Source of the DNA: Acidiphilium multivorum AIU301
GTDB taxonomy: Bacteria; Pseudomonadota; Alphaproteobacteria; Acetobacterales; Acetobacteraceae
Assembly: GCF_000202835.1 (NCBI RefSeq)
Contig: NC_015186.1
Span: 372,001 to 436,000, forward strand
DNA length: 64,000 bases
Direction of reading: 5' to 3'
The first letter of the stretch is position 1, and the number at the start of each line of letters is the position of its first letter. A program made the translations under genes and the position numbers. Below the pieces are notes generated by a model, which worked only from the letters and a program-made list of their open reading frames with translations, did not search any database and was not told the origin of the DNA. Shown piece after piece: positions 56,788 through 64,000 of the stretch.

Positions 56788-56904
56788 ACAGCGCGATGCG
56801 GTTGCTGCGGCTTCATTTGTCCGCGCGCGCATCGTGATGACGGCGCAACGCCGCGCCGCGGCTCGGCAATGCCGCCCGGCGCGCGAGGAAGGAGCGGAAC
56901 TTTC

Positions 56905-57906
56905 ATGAACATGCAGACGAGAACAGCCGCCTTGGCCACGGCCCGGCCGGCCGCCGCGATCATGGCATCGCTTTCCGCCGCGGCACTCGGCATCGCGGTG
57001 CTGGGCCTCGCCGCCACCGCGCCCGCCCGCGCCGCGCCCGCCTCATCCGCGCCGCCGCTGGTCGATGCCGCCTGGCTTCGCGCCCACCTGCACGACCGCG
57101 GCCAGGTCATCCTCGAGGTCTACGACACCGCCACCCAGCGCCCGGCCTACGAGGCCGGCCACATTCCCGGCGCCGTCTTCACCGGCTTCCTCAACGATGG
57201 CTGGCGCGTCCCGCGCGACGGCATCCCCGGCATGCTGCCCCCGCCGGAGCAGATCGCCGGCGTCATCGGCCATTTCGGCATCGGCAACGCGACCCGCGTC
57301 ATCATCGTCCCCGCCGGCCGCGCCCGCGGCGACTTCAACGCCGCCGCCCGCGTGTTCTGGACGCTGCGCATGGAAGGTGCCGACAACGCCTCGATCCTCA
57401 ACGGCGGCGACCGCGCCTGGTTCGCCGACCCGGCCGATCCGGTCGCCCGCGGCAATGTTCCCCTCCGCCCCGCCGTCTTCGTCCCGCATCCCACCACCGA
57501 ATATCTCGCGACGATGCCGATGGTGCGCGCGACGCTCGACAGCCACGCCGCCCAGCTGGTCGATGCCCGTCCCCCCGCCCAGTTCGAGGGCCGGGTCAGG
57601 GCGCCGGTCGATGCCCGCGCCGGCACGCTGCCCGGCGCGCGCAACCTGCCCTTCTCGGCGGTGCTGACCGCCGATGGCGAGGGCGTGCGCCCGATGCCCG
57701 AACTCGCCCAGGCGCTGCACCGCGCCGGCGTCGAGCGCGGCGCGCCGTCGATCACCTTCTGCAACACCGGCCATTTCGCCTCGACCGACTGGTTCGTGCT
57801 GCGCGAGGTCCTCGCCAATCCGCGCGTCCGGCTCTACGACGGTTCGATGTCGGAATGGTCGCGCAACCCCGCCCTGCCGATGGTCCCCGGCCACTCGGCC
57901 TTCTGA
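56905..57906 (+). CDS. Exported two-domain rhodanese-type sulfurtransferase
   Basis: A 333-residue protein with a signal peptide (hydrophobic about 20-38, ARA-APAS) and two rhodanese domains. The first (about 45-160; VILEVYDTATQRPAYEAGHIPGAV) lacks the Cys (VIIVPAG). The second has Cys 286 in TFCNTGHFAS, a non-standard loop (usually CRxG-type). It is likely to transfer sulfane sulfur from thiosulfate or a mercapto-acid in the periplasm. AAGGAG lies 10 bases before the ATG. First gene of an operon with the YeeE/YedE pair. Confidence 0.84.
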   Translation: MNMQTRTAALATARPAAAIMASLSAAALGIAVLGLAATAPARAAPASSAPPLVDAAWLRAHLHDRGQVILEVYDTATQRPAYEAGHIPGAVFTGFLNDGWRVPRDGIPGMLPPPEQIAGVIGHFGIGNATRVIIVPAGRARGDFNAAARVFWTLRMEGADNASILNGGDRAWFADPADPVARGNVPLRPAVFVPHPTTEYLATMPMVRATLDSHAAQLVDARPPAQFEGRVRAPVDARAGTLPGARNLPFSAVLTADGEGVRPMPELAQALHRAGVERGAPSITFCNTGHFASTDWFVLREVLANPRVRLYDGSMSEWSRNPALPMVPGHSAF

Positions 57907-57920
57907 GCGGACCGGATGCG

Positions 57921-58445
57921 ATGAAACCCGGCCCCCGCCCCGTGTGGAATCCCCATGCCGCCGGGGCGGCGCTGGGGGTGCTGCTGTTCGTCACCTTCCT
58001 CGCCACCGGCCACGGGCTCGGCGTCACCGGGGCGACGACCTACGCCACCGCGTCGGCCCTGGCGGCGGCGTCGCCGCGCGGGCTCGCGCCGCACAGCTAC
58101 CTCGCCGCCTATGCCCGCGCCGGCCTCGATCAGTGGATCGTCTGGGAAGCCGGCGGCATGCTTCTCGGCGGCCTCGCCGGCGCCGCCCTCGGCCGCCGCC
58201 TGCGCCCGCGCATCGACGGCCCGCGCCTCGCCGCCTCGCCGGTCCGTCTCGCCCTCGCCCTGCTCGGCGGCACCGCCTCCGGCTTCGGCGCGCGCATGGC
58301 GATGGGCTGCACCAGCGGCATGGGCCTGTCCGGCTCGGCGCCGCTCGCCGTCGCCGGCTTCGTGTTCCTCATCGGCTTCTTCGCCGCCGGCCTCCTCGCC
58401 GGCCGCCTCGTCGCGCCGCTCTGGGGCGGGGAGGGCGGGCGATGA
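57921..58445 (+). CDS. YeeE/YedE-family transporter half, first
   Basis: A 174-residue membrane protein of the DUF395/sulf_transp family, four to five helices, with the conserved Cys motif AMGCTSGMGLSG. Full-length TsuA-type transporters import thiosulfate through paired Cys motifs; here the two halves are separate genes. The stop overlaps the second half (ATGA). It lies 14 bases after the rhodanese gene. Confidence 0.85.
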   Translation: MKPGPRPVWNPHAAGAALGVLLFVTFLATGHGLGVTGATTYATASALAAASPRGLAPHSYLAAYARAGLDQWIVWEAGGMLLGGLAGAALGRRLRPRIDGPRLAASPVRLALALLGGTASGFGARMAMGCTSGMGLSGSAPLAVAGFVFLIGFFAAGLLAGRLVAPLWGGEGGR

Positions 58446-59011
58446 TCCATCTCCCCCTCGGCTGGACCGGCTCGCTCTCCGGCCTGCTCATCGGCCTCGC
58501 CTTCGGCGCGATCCTCGAGGGCGCCGGCTTCGCCGACCCGGCGCGCCTCACCGGCCAGCTCCGCCTCGTGGACTGGACGGTGTTCAAGGTGATGTTCACC
58601 GCGATCATCGTCGCCGGGACGCTGCTCTACCTGTTCCGCGATCTCGGCCTGCTGCCCTTCGGGCGCATCTTCGTCCCCTCGCTCTATCTCTGGGGCACGC
58701 TGCTCGGCGGTGCCCTGATCGGCATCGGCATGGCCGTCGGCGGCTACTGCCCCGGCACCGCCGCCGTCGCCCTGGCCTCCGGCCGGCTCGACGGCCTGGT
58801 CTTCCTGCTCGGCATCGGCGCCGGCACGATCCTGTTCAACGGCGCCTATACCGCCATCGGCGGCTGGGCCTACGCCCGCACCGGCAAGGCGGCGCTCACC
58901 CTGCCGCAGCTGCTGCACCTCTCGCCCTGGATCATCCTGCCCGCGCTGCTCGCCCTGCTCGTCGCCGTCGTCCGACTCACCGCCGCCCCCGCCGGCCGGG
59001 CGTCGTCATGA
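58442..59011 (+). CDS. YeeE/YedE-family transporter half, second
   Basis: A 189-residue membrane protein, about five helices, with AILEGAGFADP and the conserved Cys motif AVGGYCPGTA. It should pair with the preceding half to form a sulfur-species channel supplying or removing thiosulfate or persulfide. Overlaps at both ends (four bases each) show tight coupling. Confidence 0.85.
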   Translation: MIHLPLGWTGSLSGLLIGLAFGAILEGAGFADPARLTGQLRLVDWTVFKVMFTAIIVAGTLLYLFRDLGLLPFGRIFVPSLYLWGTLLGGALIGIGMAVGGYCPGTAAVALASGRLDGLVFLLGIGAGTILFNGAYTAIGGWAYARTGKAALTLPQLLHLSPWIILPALLALLVAVVRLTAAPAGRASS

Positions 59012-59715
59012 CCGCGCCCGCCCCGCCGCTCGCCGCCGCCTCGCTCGCCGCCCCGTCGCTCGCCGCGGTGGCCGAGGCCGTCGTCGGCCAGATCGCCGCC
59101 TGGGCCGCGCGCGGCGAAAGCGCGCCCGCCCGCCTGCTCGGCCCCGGCGGCGAATTCGTCGAATGGGCGCACTACCCGCAGCCCGACGCCATCGCCCCCG
59201 CCAGCGCGTGGCGCTTCTTCTACCACGCCCACGCCGCCCGCCAGCGCCCCGCCGCCGAGCACGGCCATTTCCACATCTTCGTGCCGCCGCCTGCCGGGTC
59301 CGCCGGATTTTCCCATCTCGCCGGCATCTCGGTCGATGCGCGGGGCCTGCCGCTCCGCCTCTTCACCACCAACCGCTGGGTCACTGGCGAGGTCTGGCAG
59401 CCCGCGCCCGCACTCATCGCCCGGCTGCGCCGCCCCGGCCTGCACGATGCCGAACCCTCCGACGTCGCCCGCTGGCTCGACGGTCTGCTGATCCTCTTCG
59501 CCGACGAGATCGCCGCCCTCCTCCTCGCGCGCGACCGCCGGCTCGCCGGCCCGTCCGGCGCCGCCGACCCGGCCCGGCTCGACGATCACCGCCTCCGCCT
59601 GCCGAGCCGCCGCCGGATCAGCCTGGCGGCGCGGCTGAGGAGGCTCGCTCCGCGATCCGCCCCGCCCGGCCGCGCCGGATCGCGGCCAGCCACAGCCCCG
59701 CCAGCATCAGCGTGA
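59008..59715 (+). CDS. Uncharacterised protein with an EHGHFHIF motif
   Basis: A 235-residue soluble protein with no signal peptide that I can see. I do not recognise a characterised family. It has conserved-looking patches: FVEWAHYPQPDAI, WRFFYHAHA, EHGHFHIFV, FSHLAGISVDARGLP and TTNRWVTGEVW. The clustered His suggests a metal site. It is coupled to the YeeE/YedE pair by an ATGA overlap, so a role in sulfur handling is inferred. Its last 98 bases overlap the nickel-transporter gene on the opposite strand; the Pro-Ala-rich tail may be unimportant. Confidence 0.68.
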   Translation: MTAPAPPLAAASLAAPSLAAVAEAVVGQIAAWAARGESAPARLLGPGGEFVEWAHYPQPDAIAPASAWRFFYHAHAARQRPAAEHGHFHIFVPPPAGSAGFSHLAGISVDARGLPLRLFTTNRWVTGEVWQPAPALIARLRRPGLHDAEPSDVARWLDGLLILFADEIAALLLARDRRLAGPSGAADPARLDDHRLRLPSRRRISLAARLRRLAPRSAPPGRAGSRPATAPPASA

Positions 59716-60613
59716 TGATCATGCCGAGGCCCGACCAGTGCGCGTCCAGCATCGCCGCCACCCGCGCCACCCCGGTCCCGACCCCGTCCCCCGCCAGGCC
59801 GAGCAATTCCGCGCCGCCGACCACCACCGCGATCGCGGCCGATACCGCCGTGAGCGTCACGTTGTAGCGCCGCCGGGCCCGCCCGTCGCGCAGCGCCCAG
59901 CCATAGGCCCGCGTCATCAGCGCGCTGTCGGCGGTATCGACCAGCGACATCCCGGCGGTGAACAGCGCCGGCAGCGCCATCAGCCGCCACGCCGCGATCC
60001 CGTGCGCCGTCCCCGCGGCCGAGAGCGCGAGCAGCCCGATCTCCGTCGCCGTGTCGAAGCCGAGGCCGAACAGGAACCCGATCGCATACATGTCCCGGCT
60101 CCGCCGCACGAGGCGGAACAGCGGCCGCGCCAGCCAGCTCAGCACGCCCCCCGGCGCCGCGCCGCCGCGCGTCTCCGCCCGCAACGCCACGAGATTCGCC
60201 CCGGCGATCAGCGCCAGAAACCCCACCGAGACGATCGTTCCGATCCAGGCGCCATCGCGCGTCACGGCGTCGAGATGCCCCCGCAGCGCCCCCGCGCCGA
60301 ACGAGACCGCCGCCGCCAGCAGCACGACGACGCTCGAATGCCCGAGCGAGAAGAACAGCCCGGCGAGGCTCGCGGCCCGGCCGCGCCCGGCCAGCCGCCG
60401 CACCGCATTGTCGATCGCCGCGATATGGTCCGCGTCCATCGCGTGCCGCAGGCCGAACAGCCAGGCCAGCCCCGCCATGCCGAGCAGCCGCGGCGCCCCG
60501 CCGAACGCCGCCGCCGCCCAGATCCAGGCGGCGACATTGGCGGCGCCGAGCCCCCACAGCACCCGCCGCGCCGATGCGTCCGCGCCCGGTCCTGCCTGCC
60601 GCTTCGCCGCCAT
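59618..60613 (-). CDS. Nickel/cobalt transporter, NiCoT family
   Basis: A 331-residue membrane protein with the NiCoT signature RHAMDADHIAAIDN (56-69), a second motif LFFSLGHSSVVVL and GFLFGLGFDTATEI. It imports nickel for the hydrogenase; no hupE is present in the hup operon, so this probably fills that role. AGGAGG lies four bases before the ATG at 60613, which decides the start. The expected C-terminal helices are present. Confidence 0.9.
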   Translation of the reverse strand: MAAKRQAGPGADASARRVLWGLGAANVAAWIWAAAAFGGAPRLLGMAGLAWLFGLRHAMDADHIAAIDNAVRRLAGRGRAASLAGLFFSLGHSSVVVLLAAAVSFGAGALRGHLDAVTRDGAWIGTIVSVGFLALIAGANLVALRAETRGGAAPGGVLSWLARPLFRLVRRSRDMYAIGFLFGLGFDTATEIGLLALSAAGTAHGIAAWRLMALPALFTAGMSLVDTADSALMTRAYGWALRDGRARRRYNVTLTAVSAAIAVVVGGAELLGLAGDGVGTGVARVAAMLDAHWSGLGMIITLMLAGLWLAAIRRGRAGRIAERASSAAPPG

Positions 60614-60693
60614 CCGGCCTCCTCGACATCCCGCCGGCACGCCGCCCGCGGTCCCGTCACCCGAGGAGTCGCAGGAACCGGCGCTTCCTGTCG

Positions 60694-60707
60694 ATGACGC
60701 AGGTCAA
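60694..60707 (-). promoter_or_regulatory. FNR/CRP-type box ahead of the nickel transporter
   Basis: The minus strand reads TTGACCTGCGTCAT, identical to the 56746 box except for the last base. It lies 80 bases before the transporter ATG. No good -10 is seen at exact class II spacing, so a class I position or different spacing would be needed. Confidence 0.45.
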
Positions 60708-60772
60708 GCCGGCGGGTGCCGCCGGCGGAAACCGCTTGCCCACCCCCCGGCTTTCATGTTCCTGTTCCGTTC

Positions 60773-61345
60773 ATGGATGTCGCCGCCCGCTTCGCCGCCC
60801 TGATCGAAACGCTTTGCGGCGCCGTCGCCGCGCGCGGGGCAAAGGGCGCGTTCGGCGCCGCGAACGGCGCGCTGGTCGTGCTGCTCTGGTCCCGGCTGCG
60901 CCGCGCCGTCCGCCGGTTCGCCATCCTCGTCGCCGGCGCGCCGCCGCCCCGCCGGCGCGCCTCGCGCCCACGTCATCGGGCGGCGCGGACTCCCGCCGTC
61001 GCGCTGCCCCGCCGCGCCGCCTGGCTGCTCGCCCCGGTGCCCGAGGCCAGCGCCGTCGCCGGCCGGCTGCGCGACCTGCTCGAAACCCCGGAAGCCCGCG
61101 CCCTCATCGCGTCCGAACCGCGCGCCGGCCGCCTGCTTCGCCCGCTCTGCCGCGCGCTCGGCCTCCGGCTGCCCGCCTGCCTGCGCCTGCCGCCCCGATC
61201 GAGGCCCGCCGTCGCGCCCGCCAAAGCTCGCGCCGCTGCGCCGACTACCGCCACGCCGCATCCCGCGCCGGCGCCGCGCCTGTCGCCCCGCCGGCCCGTC
61301 CGGCCCGGCCCGCTTCACACCCGCGCGCCGCCGGTCCCGTCCTGA
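60773..61345 (+). CDS. Hypothetical basic, Ala/Arg/Pro-rich protein
   Basis: About 190 residues from the ATG at 60773 (frame open from 60716). An N-terminal helix (MDVAARFAALIETLCGAVAARG) is followed by a basic linker and a helical segment (AAWLLAPVPEASAVAGRLRDLL...LIASEPRAGRLLRPLCRALG), then a Pro-Arg tail. The middle segment looks like a real conserved helix bundle and the tail looks low-complexity. No function suggested; the gene call itself is only fairly likely. Confidence 0.5.
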   Translation: MDVAARFAALIETLCGAVAARGAKGAFGAANGALVVLLWSRLRRAVRRFAILVAGAPPPRRRASRPRHRAARTPAVALPRRAAWLLAPVPEASAVAGRLRDLLETPEARALIASEPRAGRLLRPLCRALGLRLPACLRLPPRSRPAVAPAKARAAAPTTATPHPAPAPRLSPRRPVRPGPLHTRAPPVPS

Positions 61346-61463
61346 TCGCCTTCAGGTCGCGGCGATACCGCCGCGCTCCCCGGACATCGCGGCGAAACCG
61401 CCGCCCGGCTGCATCCCTCGGGGCGCGGCCCGCATCCGCCTGCCGGGCCGGAACGCCGCCCGG

Positions 61464-62144
61464 TCAGTCGTTCGACCCGCCGAGGTTCGTGCCGCTGGCC
61501 GGCCCATTCTGCCCGGCATCGGGGTTCGGCAAAGGCTGCGCGCTGATGCCCTGGTCGGGGCTGTAGTGCGGCGCCGCCATGCCGCCCACCTCGCCGGCGG
61601 GCGAATAGGCGAGCCAGTCGGGCAGGCTCCTCTGGATCTGGTATTGCAGCTCGACATTCATGCTGCTCATCATCGTCTTGGTCAGGTCGTAGAGCGCGGC
61701 GCGCATCCGGTCCGGCGACTCGTTCGTCGGCGCGGTCTCGCTGCGCGAGACGGTCGCCTCGGCATAGCCGACGCGCTGGCCGTTGCTGGTCCGCACGTTG
61801 AGATCGACCGTCATGGTGCCCACCAGCGTGTCGCCCACCTGGTGCAGCGAGGCCTGCCGGATGACGAACGAGGCCGAGCCGGGGCTGCCATTCGCCACCA
61901 GCCGCTCATGCGCCATGCGCTCCAGCACGCGCGCCGGCGGCTCGGGGGCGAGGTCGATCATCTTCGCCGCGTCCGGTCCGGGCCGGTAATCGTCGCGGAT
62001 GCGGATGCTGGCGACCTTCAGGGTGATCGGCGGGAGGTAGGAATAGTCGAGCCGGGCGAAGGTCGTCGGCGCCGGCGCCTCGGTGGCGCAGGCCGACAGC
62101 GCCAGCGGCGCCAGCACGATCCCGGCGAGGGCGAGGCGCCTCAT
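61464..62144 (-). CDS. Putative lipoprotein of unknown function
   Basis: A 226-residue protein with a lipoprotein signal (lipobox LSAC, Cys 19), then TTFARLDYSYLPPITLKVASIRIRDDY and a domain with VGDTLVGTMTVDLNVRTSNGQRVGYAEATV. It ends in a Gly/Asn/Pro-rich tail. Envelope location is expected; function unknown. It overlaps hslO by four bases and is likely co-transcribed with it. Confidence 0.75.
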   Translation of the reverse strand: MRRLALAGIVLAPLALSACATEAPAPTTFARLDYSYLPPITLKVASIRIRDDYRPGPDAAKMIDLAPEPPARVLERMAHERLVANGSPGSASFVIRQASLHQVGDTLVGTMTVDLNVRTSNGQRVGYAEATVSRSETAPTNESPDRMRAALYDLTKTMMSSMNVELQYQIQRSLPDWLAYSPAGEVGGMAAPHYSPDQGISAQPLPNPDAGQNGPASGTNLGGSND

Positions 62145-63103
62145 GACGCGCCTCCCGGCTCGCCGGCCGAGGCGGCAGCGGCGATCTCGCCGCGCGGGAA
62201 GCGGAAATCGACATTGCAGAATTCGCACGTCATCGTGATGTCCCCGTCGATGGTCATGTGATCGAGATCGTCTCCGGAAAACCCGCCCAGCACGTCCGAG
62301 AGCCGGGCGCGCGAGCAGCGGCAGCCATAGGCGAGCGGCCGCGGCCGGTCCACCGCGACGCCCTCGCCGTGAAACAGCCGGTAGAGCACGCGCTCCGGCG
62401 GCAGCGTGTCGTCCAGCAGTTCCTCGTCGGTGATCGTCGCGGCGAGGATCTTCGCGGTGCGCCAGGCTTCCTCCTGCTCGGCCTCGCTCACCGCGGGGTC
62501 GATGCCGCCGGCGCCGGCGATCCGCTCGATCACCAGCGCCGCGGCGCGCCAGCCCGCCGGCGTCTCGGCGGCGGCGAGGTGGATCTGGCAGGGCAGCTGC
62601 TCGGAGGTCTCGAAATAATGATGCGCCATGTCCGCCAGGCTCTCGCCCTCGAGCGAGACGATGCCCTGGTGGCGCTCCATGTCCGGCCCCTGGTCCACCG
62701 TGAAGGCGAGGTAGCCGTCGCCCATCATCGCCCGCGCGGTGGCCTCTTCCGGCAGCGCGATCTCGTCGGACAGCCGGGCATAGCCGCGCAGCGCCCCGCC
62801 ATCGGTGCAGTCGGCGAGCAGCAGCGGCACGGCGCCGTCGCCCTTGGCCTGGAGCGAGAAACTGCCGGTGAATTTCAGCGCGGTGGCGAGGCTGGCGACC
62901 AGCGCCAGCGCCTGGCCGAGCAGGGCGCGCACGTCGGGCGCGTGGTCGTGCCGGGTCAGCAGCGCGTCGGCGAGCGGGCCGAGCCGCACCAGCCGGCCGC
63001 GAACCGGCTGATTCGGGAGGAAAAACGGCGTGACACCGCGGGGCACGGCAATATCGGGCACGTCGGGCCGGGTGCGATCGAGAAAGGGCGGCAATTCGGT
63101 CAT
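62141..63103 (-). CDS. hslO: Redox-regulated chaperone Hsp33
   Basis: A 320-residue Hsp33. The redox switch Cys are near the C-terminus: GCRCSRARL (CxC) and MTCEFCNVDF (CxxC). The substrate-binding core has LLADCTDGGALRGYARL and the fold stretch GYLAFTVDQGPDMERHQGIVSLEG. Oxidation releases zinc and activates holdase activity. Divergent from hldE. Confidence 0.94.
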   Translation of the reverse strand: MTELPPFLDRTRPDVPDIAVPRGVTPFFLPNQPVRGRLVRLGPLADALLTRHDHAPDVRALLGQALALVASLATALKFTGSFSLQAKGDGAVPLLLADCTDGGALRGYARLSDEIALPEEATARAMMGDGYLAFTVDQGPDMERHQGIVSLEGESLADMAHHYFETSEQLPCQIHLAAAETPAGWRAAALVIERIAGAGGIDPAVSEAEQEEAWRTAKILAATITDEELLDDTLPPERVLYRLFHGEGVAVDRPRPLAYGCRCSRARLSDVLGGFSGDDLDHMTIDGDITMTCEFCNVDFRFPRGEIAAAASAGEPGGAS

Positions 63104-63247
63104 GGCCGTTAAATAGAGGCACTGCGCCCGTTTTGCCATCGCCGGCGGCGCGGCGCGCGATGCTGCGATGCAAAATCGCCGGCGGCGCGGCGGGTCGACC
63201 TCACGAAACCGCTTGCCCGACGCCGCCGCGCAAGCTAGCGAGGCAGC

Positions 63248-64000
63248 ATGGCTGAGCATGATGATGGCGATCTGATCGCCGCGATCCGGGGGCTGGCGCG
63301 GGCGAACGTTCTTGTAGTGGGCGACCTGATGCTCGACCGCTACGCCTATGGGCGCGTCGAACGGATCAGCCCGGAGGCGCCGGTGCCGATCCTGACCGTG
63401 ACGCGCGAGATCGCGATGCCGGGCGGGGCGGGCAACGTGGTGCGCAACCTCACCGCGCTCGATGCGGCGGCCGCCTTCGTCTCGGTGGTGGGCGACGACC
63501 AGGAAGGCTCCGACCTCACCGCGCTGATCGGCGGCCAGCCGAATGTCGAGCCCTGGCTGCTGGTGGAAACCGGCCGGGCGACGACGGTGAAGACGCGCTA
63601 CATCGCCGCCGGCCAGCATCTGATCCGCGCCGACCGCGAACTGGTGATGCCGCTGACCGACAAGCTCGGCGAACGCCTGCTCAAGATCGCCTCCGACGCG
63701 ATGGCGGCGACCTCGGTCACCGTGCTGTCGGATTATCGCAAGGGCGTGCTGGCGCCCACGATCGCGCGCAACCTGATCGCCAGCGCCCGCTCGATCGGCC
63801 GCACCGTGATCGTCGATCCCAAGGGGGCGGACTGGTCGCACTATGCCGAGGCCGACGTGATCACGCCGAACCGCCGCGAACTCGCCGAAGCGGTCGGGCG
63901 CGACCTGCCGGACGAGGCCGCCATCGTCGGGGCGGCGCGCGAGGTGATCGGCCGGTTCGGCTTCGGCGCGGTGCTCTGCACCCGCTCCGAGGACGGGATG
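63248..64000 (+). CDS. hldE: Heptose-7-phosphate kinase domain of HldE (runs off the window)
   Basis: 251 residues are visible. This is a PfkB-type kinase: VLVVGDLMLDRYAYGRVERISPEAPVPIL, the MPGGAGNVVRNL substrate site, VLSDYRKGVL and IVDPKGADWSHY. It phosphorylates heptose-7-phosphate for lipopolysaccharide core synthesis. Whether the adenylyltransferase domain is fused cannot be seen because the gene continues past the end. The catalytic GAGD motif has not yet been reached. Confidence 0.93.
   Translation, partial: MAEHDDGDLIAAIRGLARANVLVVGDLMLDRYAYGRVERISPEAPVPILTVTREIAMPGGAGNVVRNLTALDAAAAFVSVVGDDQEGSDLTALIGGQPNVEPWLLVETGRATTVKTRYIAAGQHLIRADRELVMPLTDKLGERLLKIASDAMAATSVTVLSDYRKGVLAPTIARNLIASARSIGRTVIVDPKGADWSHYAEADVITPNRRELAEAVGRDLPDEAAIVGAAREVIGRFGFGAVLCTRSEDGM

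Overview
The window is very GC-rich (third codon positions almost all G or C), densely packed and entirely bacterial. Gene content points to an aerobic or facultative Gram-negative alphaproteobacterium: TonB/TonB-receptor, RND and MacAB efflux, a heptose kinase (HldE), Hsp33, PqqC and a membrane-bound uptake [NiFe] hydrogenase. The overall flavour resembles Acetobacteraceae such as Acidiphilium and relatives; that assignment is inference from gene content and base composition, not from a marker gene. I saw no tRNA, rRNA, insertion sequence, prophage or CRISPR array.

Layout. (1) 1-7.2 kb: TonB-dependent receptor, TonB and a ferric-iron-type ABC importer. (2) 7.2-11.6 kb: DevBCA/MacAB-like ABC efflux operon. 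(3) 11.7-13.9 kb: fluoride module, with a fluoride riboswitch ahead of crcB and a DUF190 gene, and an ArsB/NhaD-type permease upstream. (4) 14-25.3 kb: macAB, then an RND tripartite pump divergent from a two-component system. (5) 25.3-28.6 kb: XRE and MarR regulators and a CLC-CBS channel, with a clear palindromic operator between marR and clc. (6) 28.6-37.8 kb: diaminopropionate ammonia-lyase, an RbsABC-like importer, a cupin/FAD-monooxygenase/hydrolase operon, an isolated pqqC, a Nudix hydrolase and a PhzF protein. (7) 37.8-49.6 kb: 34-bp tandem hairpin repeats, hypCDFE on the plus strand, and hupSLCD-hupGHI-hypAB on the minus strand, converging on it. (8) 49.7-52.1 kb: NTF2-like and START-domain genes and a PNPOx-UbiA fusion. 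(9) 52.1-59.7 kb: two divergent sulfur-metabolism operons, one a PsrABC/SreABC-like molybdoenzyme plus rhodanese-like protein, the other a two-domain rhodanese, two YeeE/YedE half-transporters and an uncharacterised protein. (10) 59.6-64 kb: NiCoT nickel transporter, hypothetical proteins, hslO and the start of hldE.

How it fits together. The hydrogenase small subunit has the two extra cysteines of the oxygen-tolerant [4Fe-3S] type. Next to it lie the maturation genes, a nickel permease, a sulfur/polysulfide-reductase-like complex and sulfur-handling proteins. I infer a hydrogen- and sulfur-linked respiratory island. Seven intergenic sites match a CRP/FNR-family box of the form TTGAY-N4-RTCAW. 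They lie ahead of the hup, hyp, molybdoenzyme/rhodanese, nickel-permease, pqqC, macAB and ABC-efflux genes. The site at 56746-56759 sits midway between two divergent TATTGA -10 elements, each exactly at class II spacing. This suggests that one regulator switches both sulfur operons together and probably the hydrogenase as well. No gene for that regulator lies in the window.
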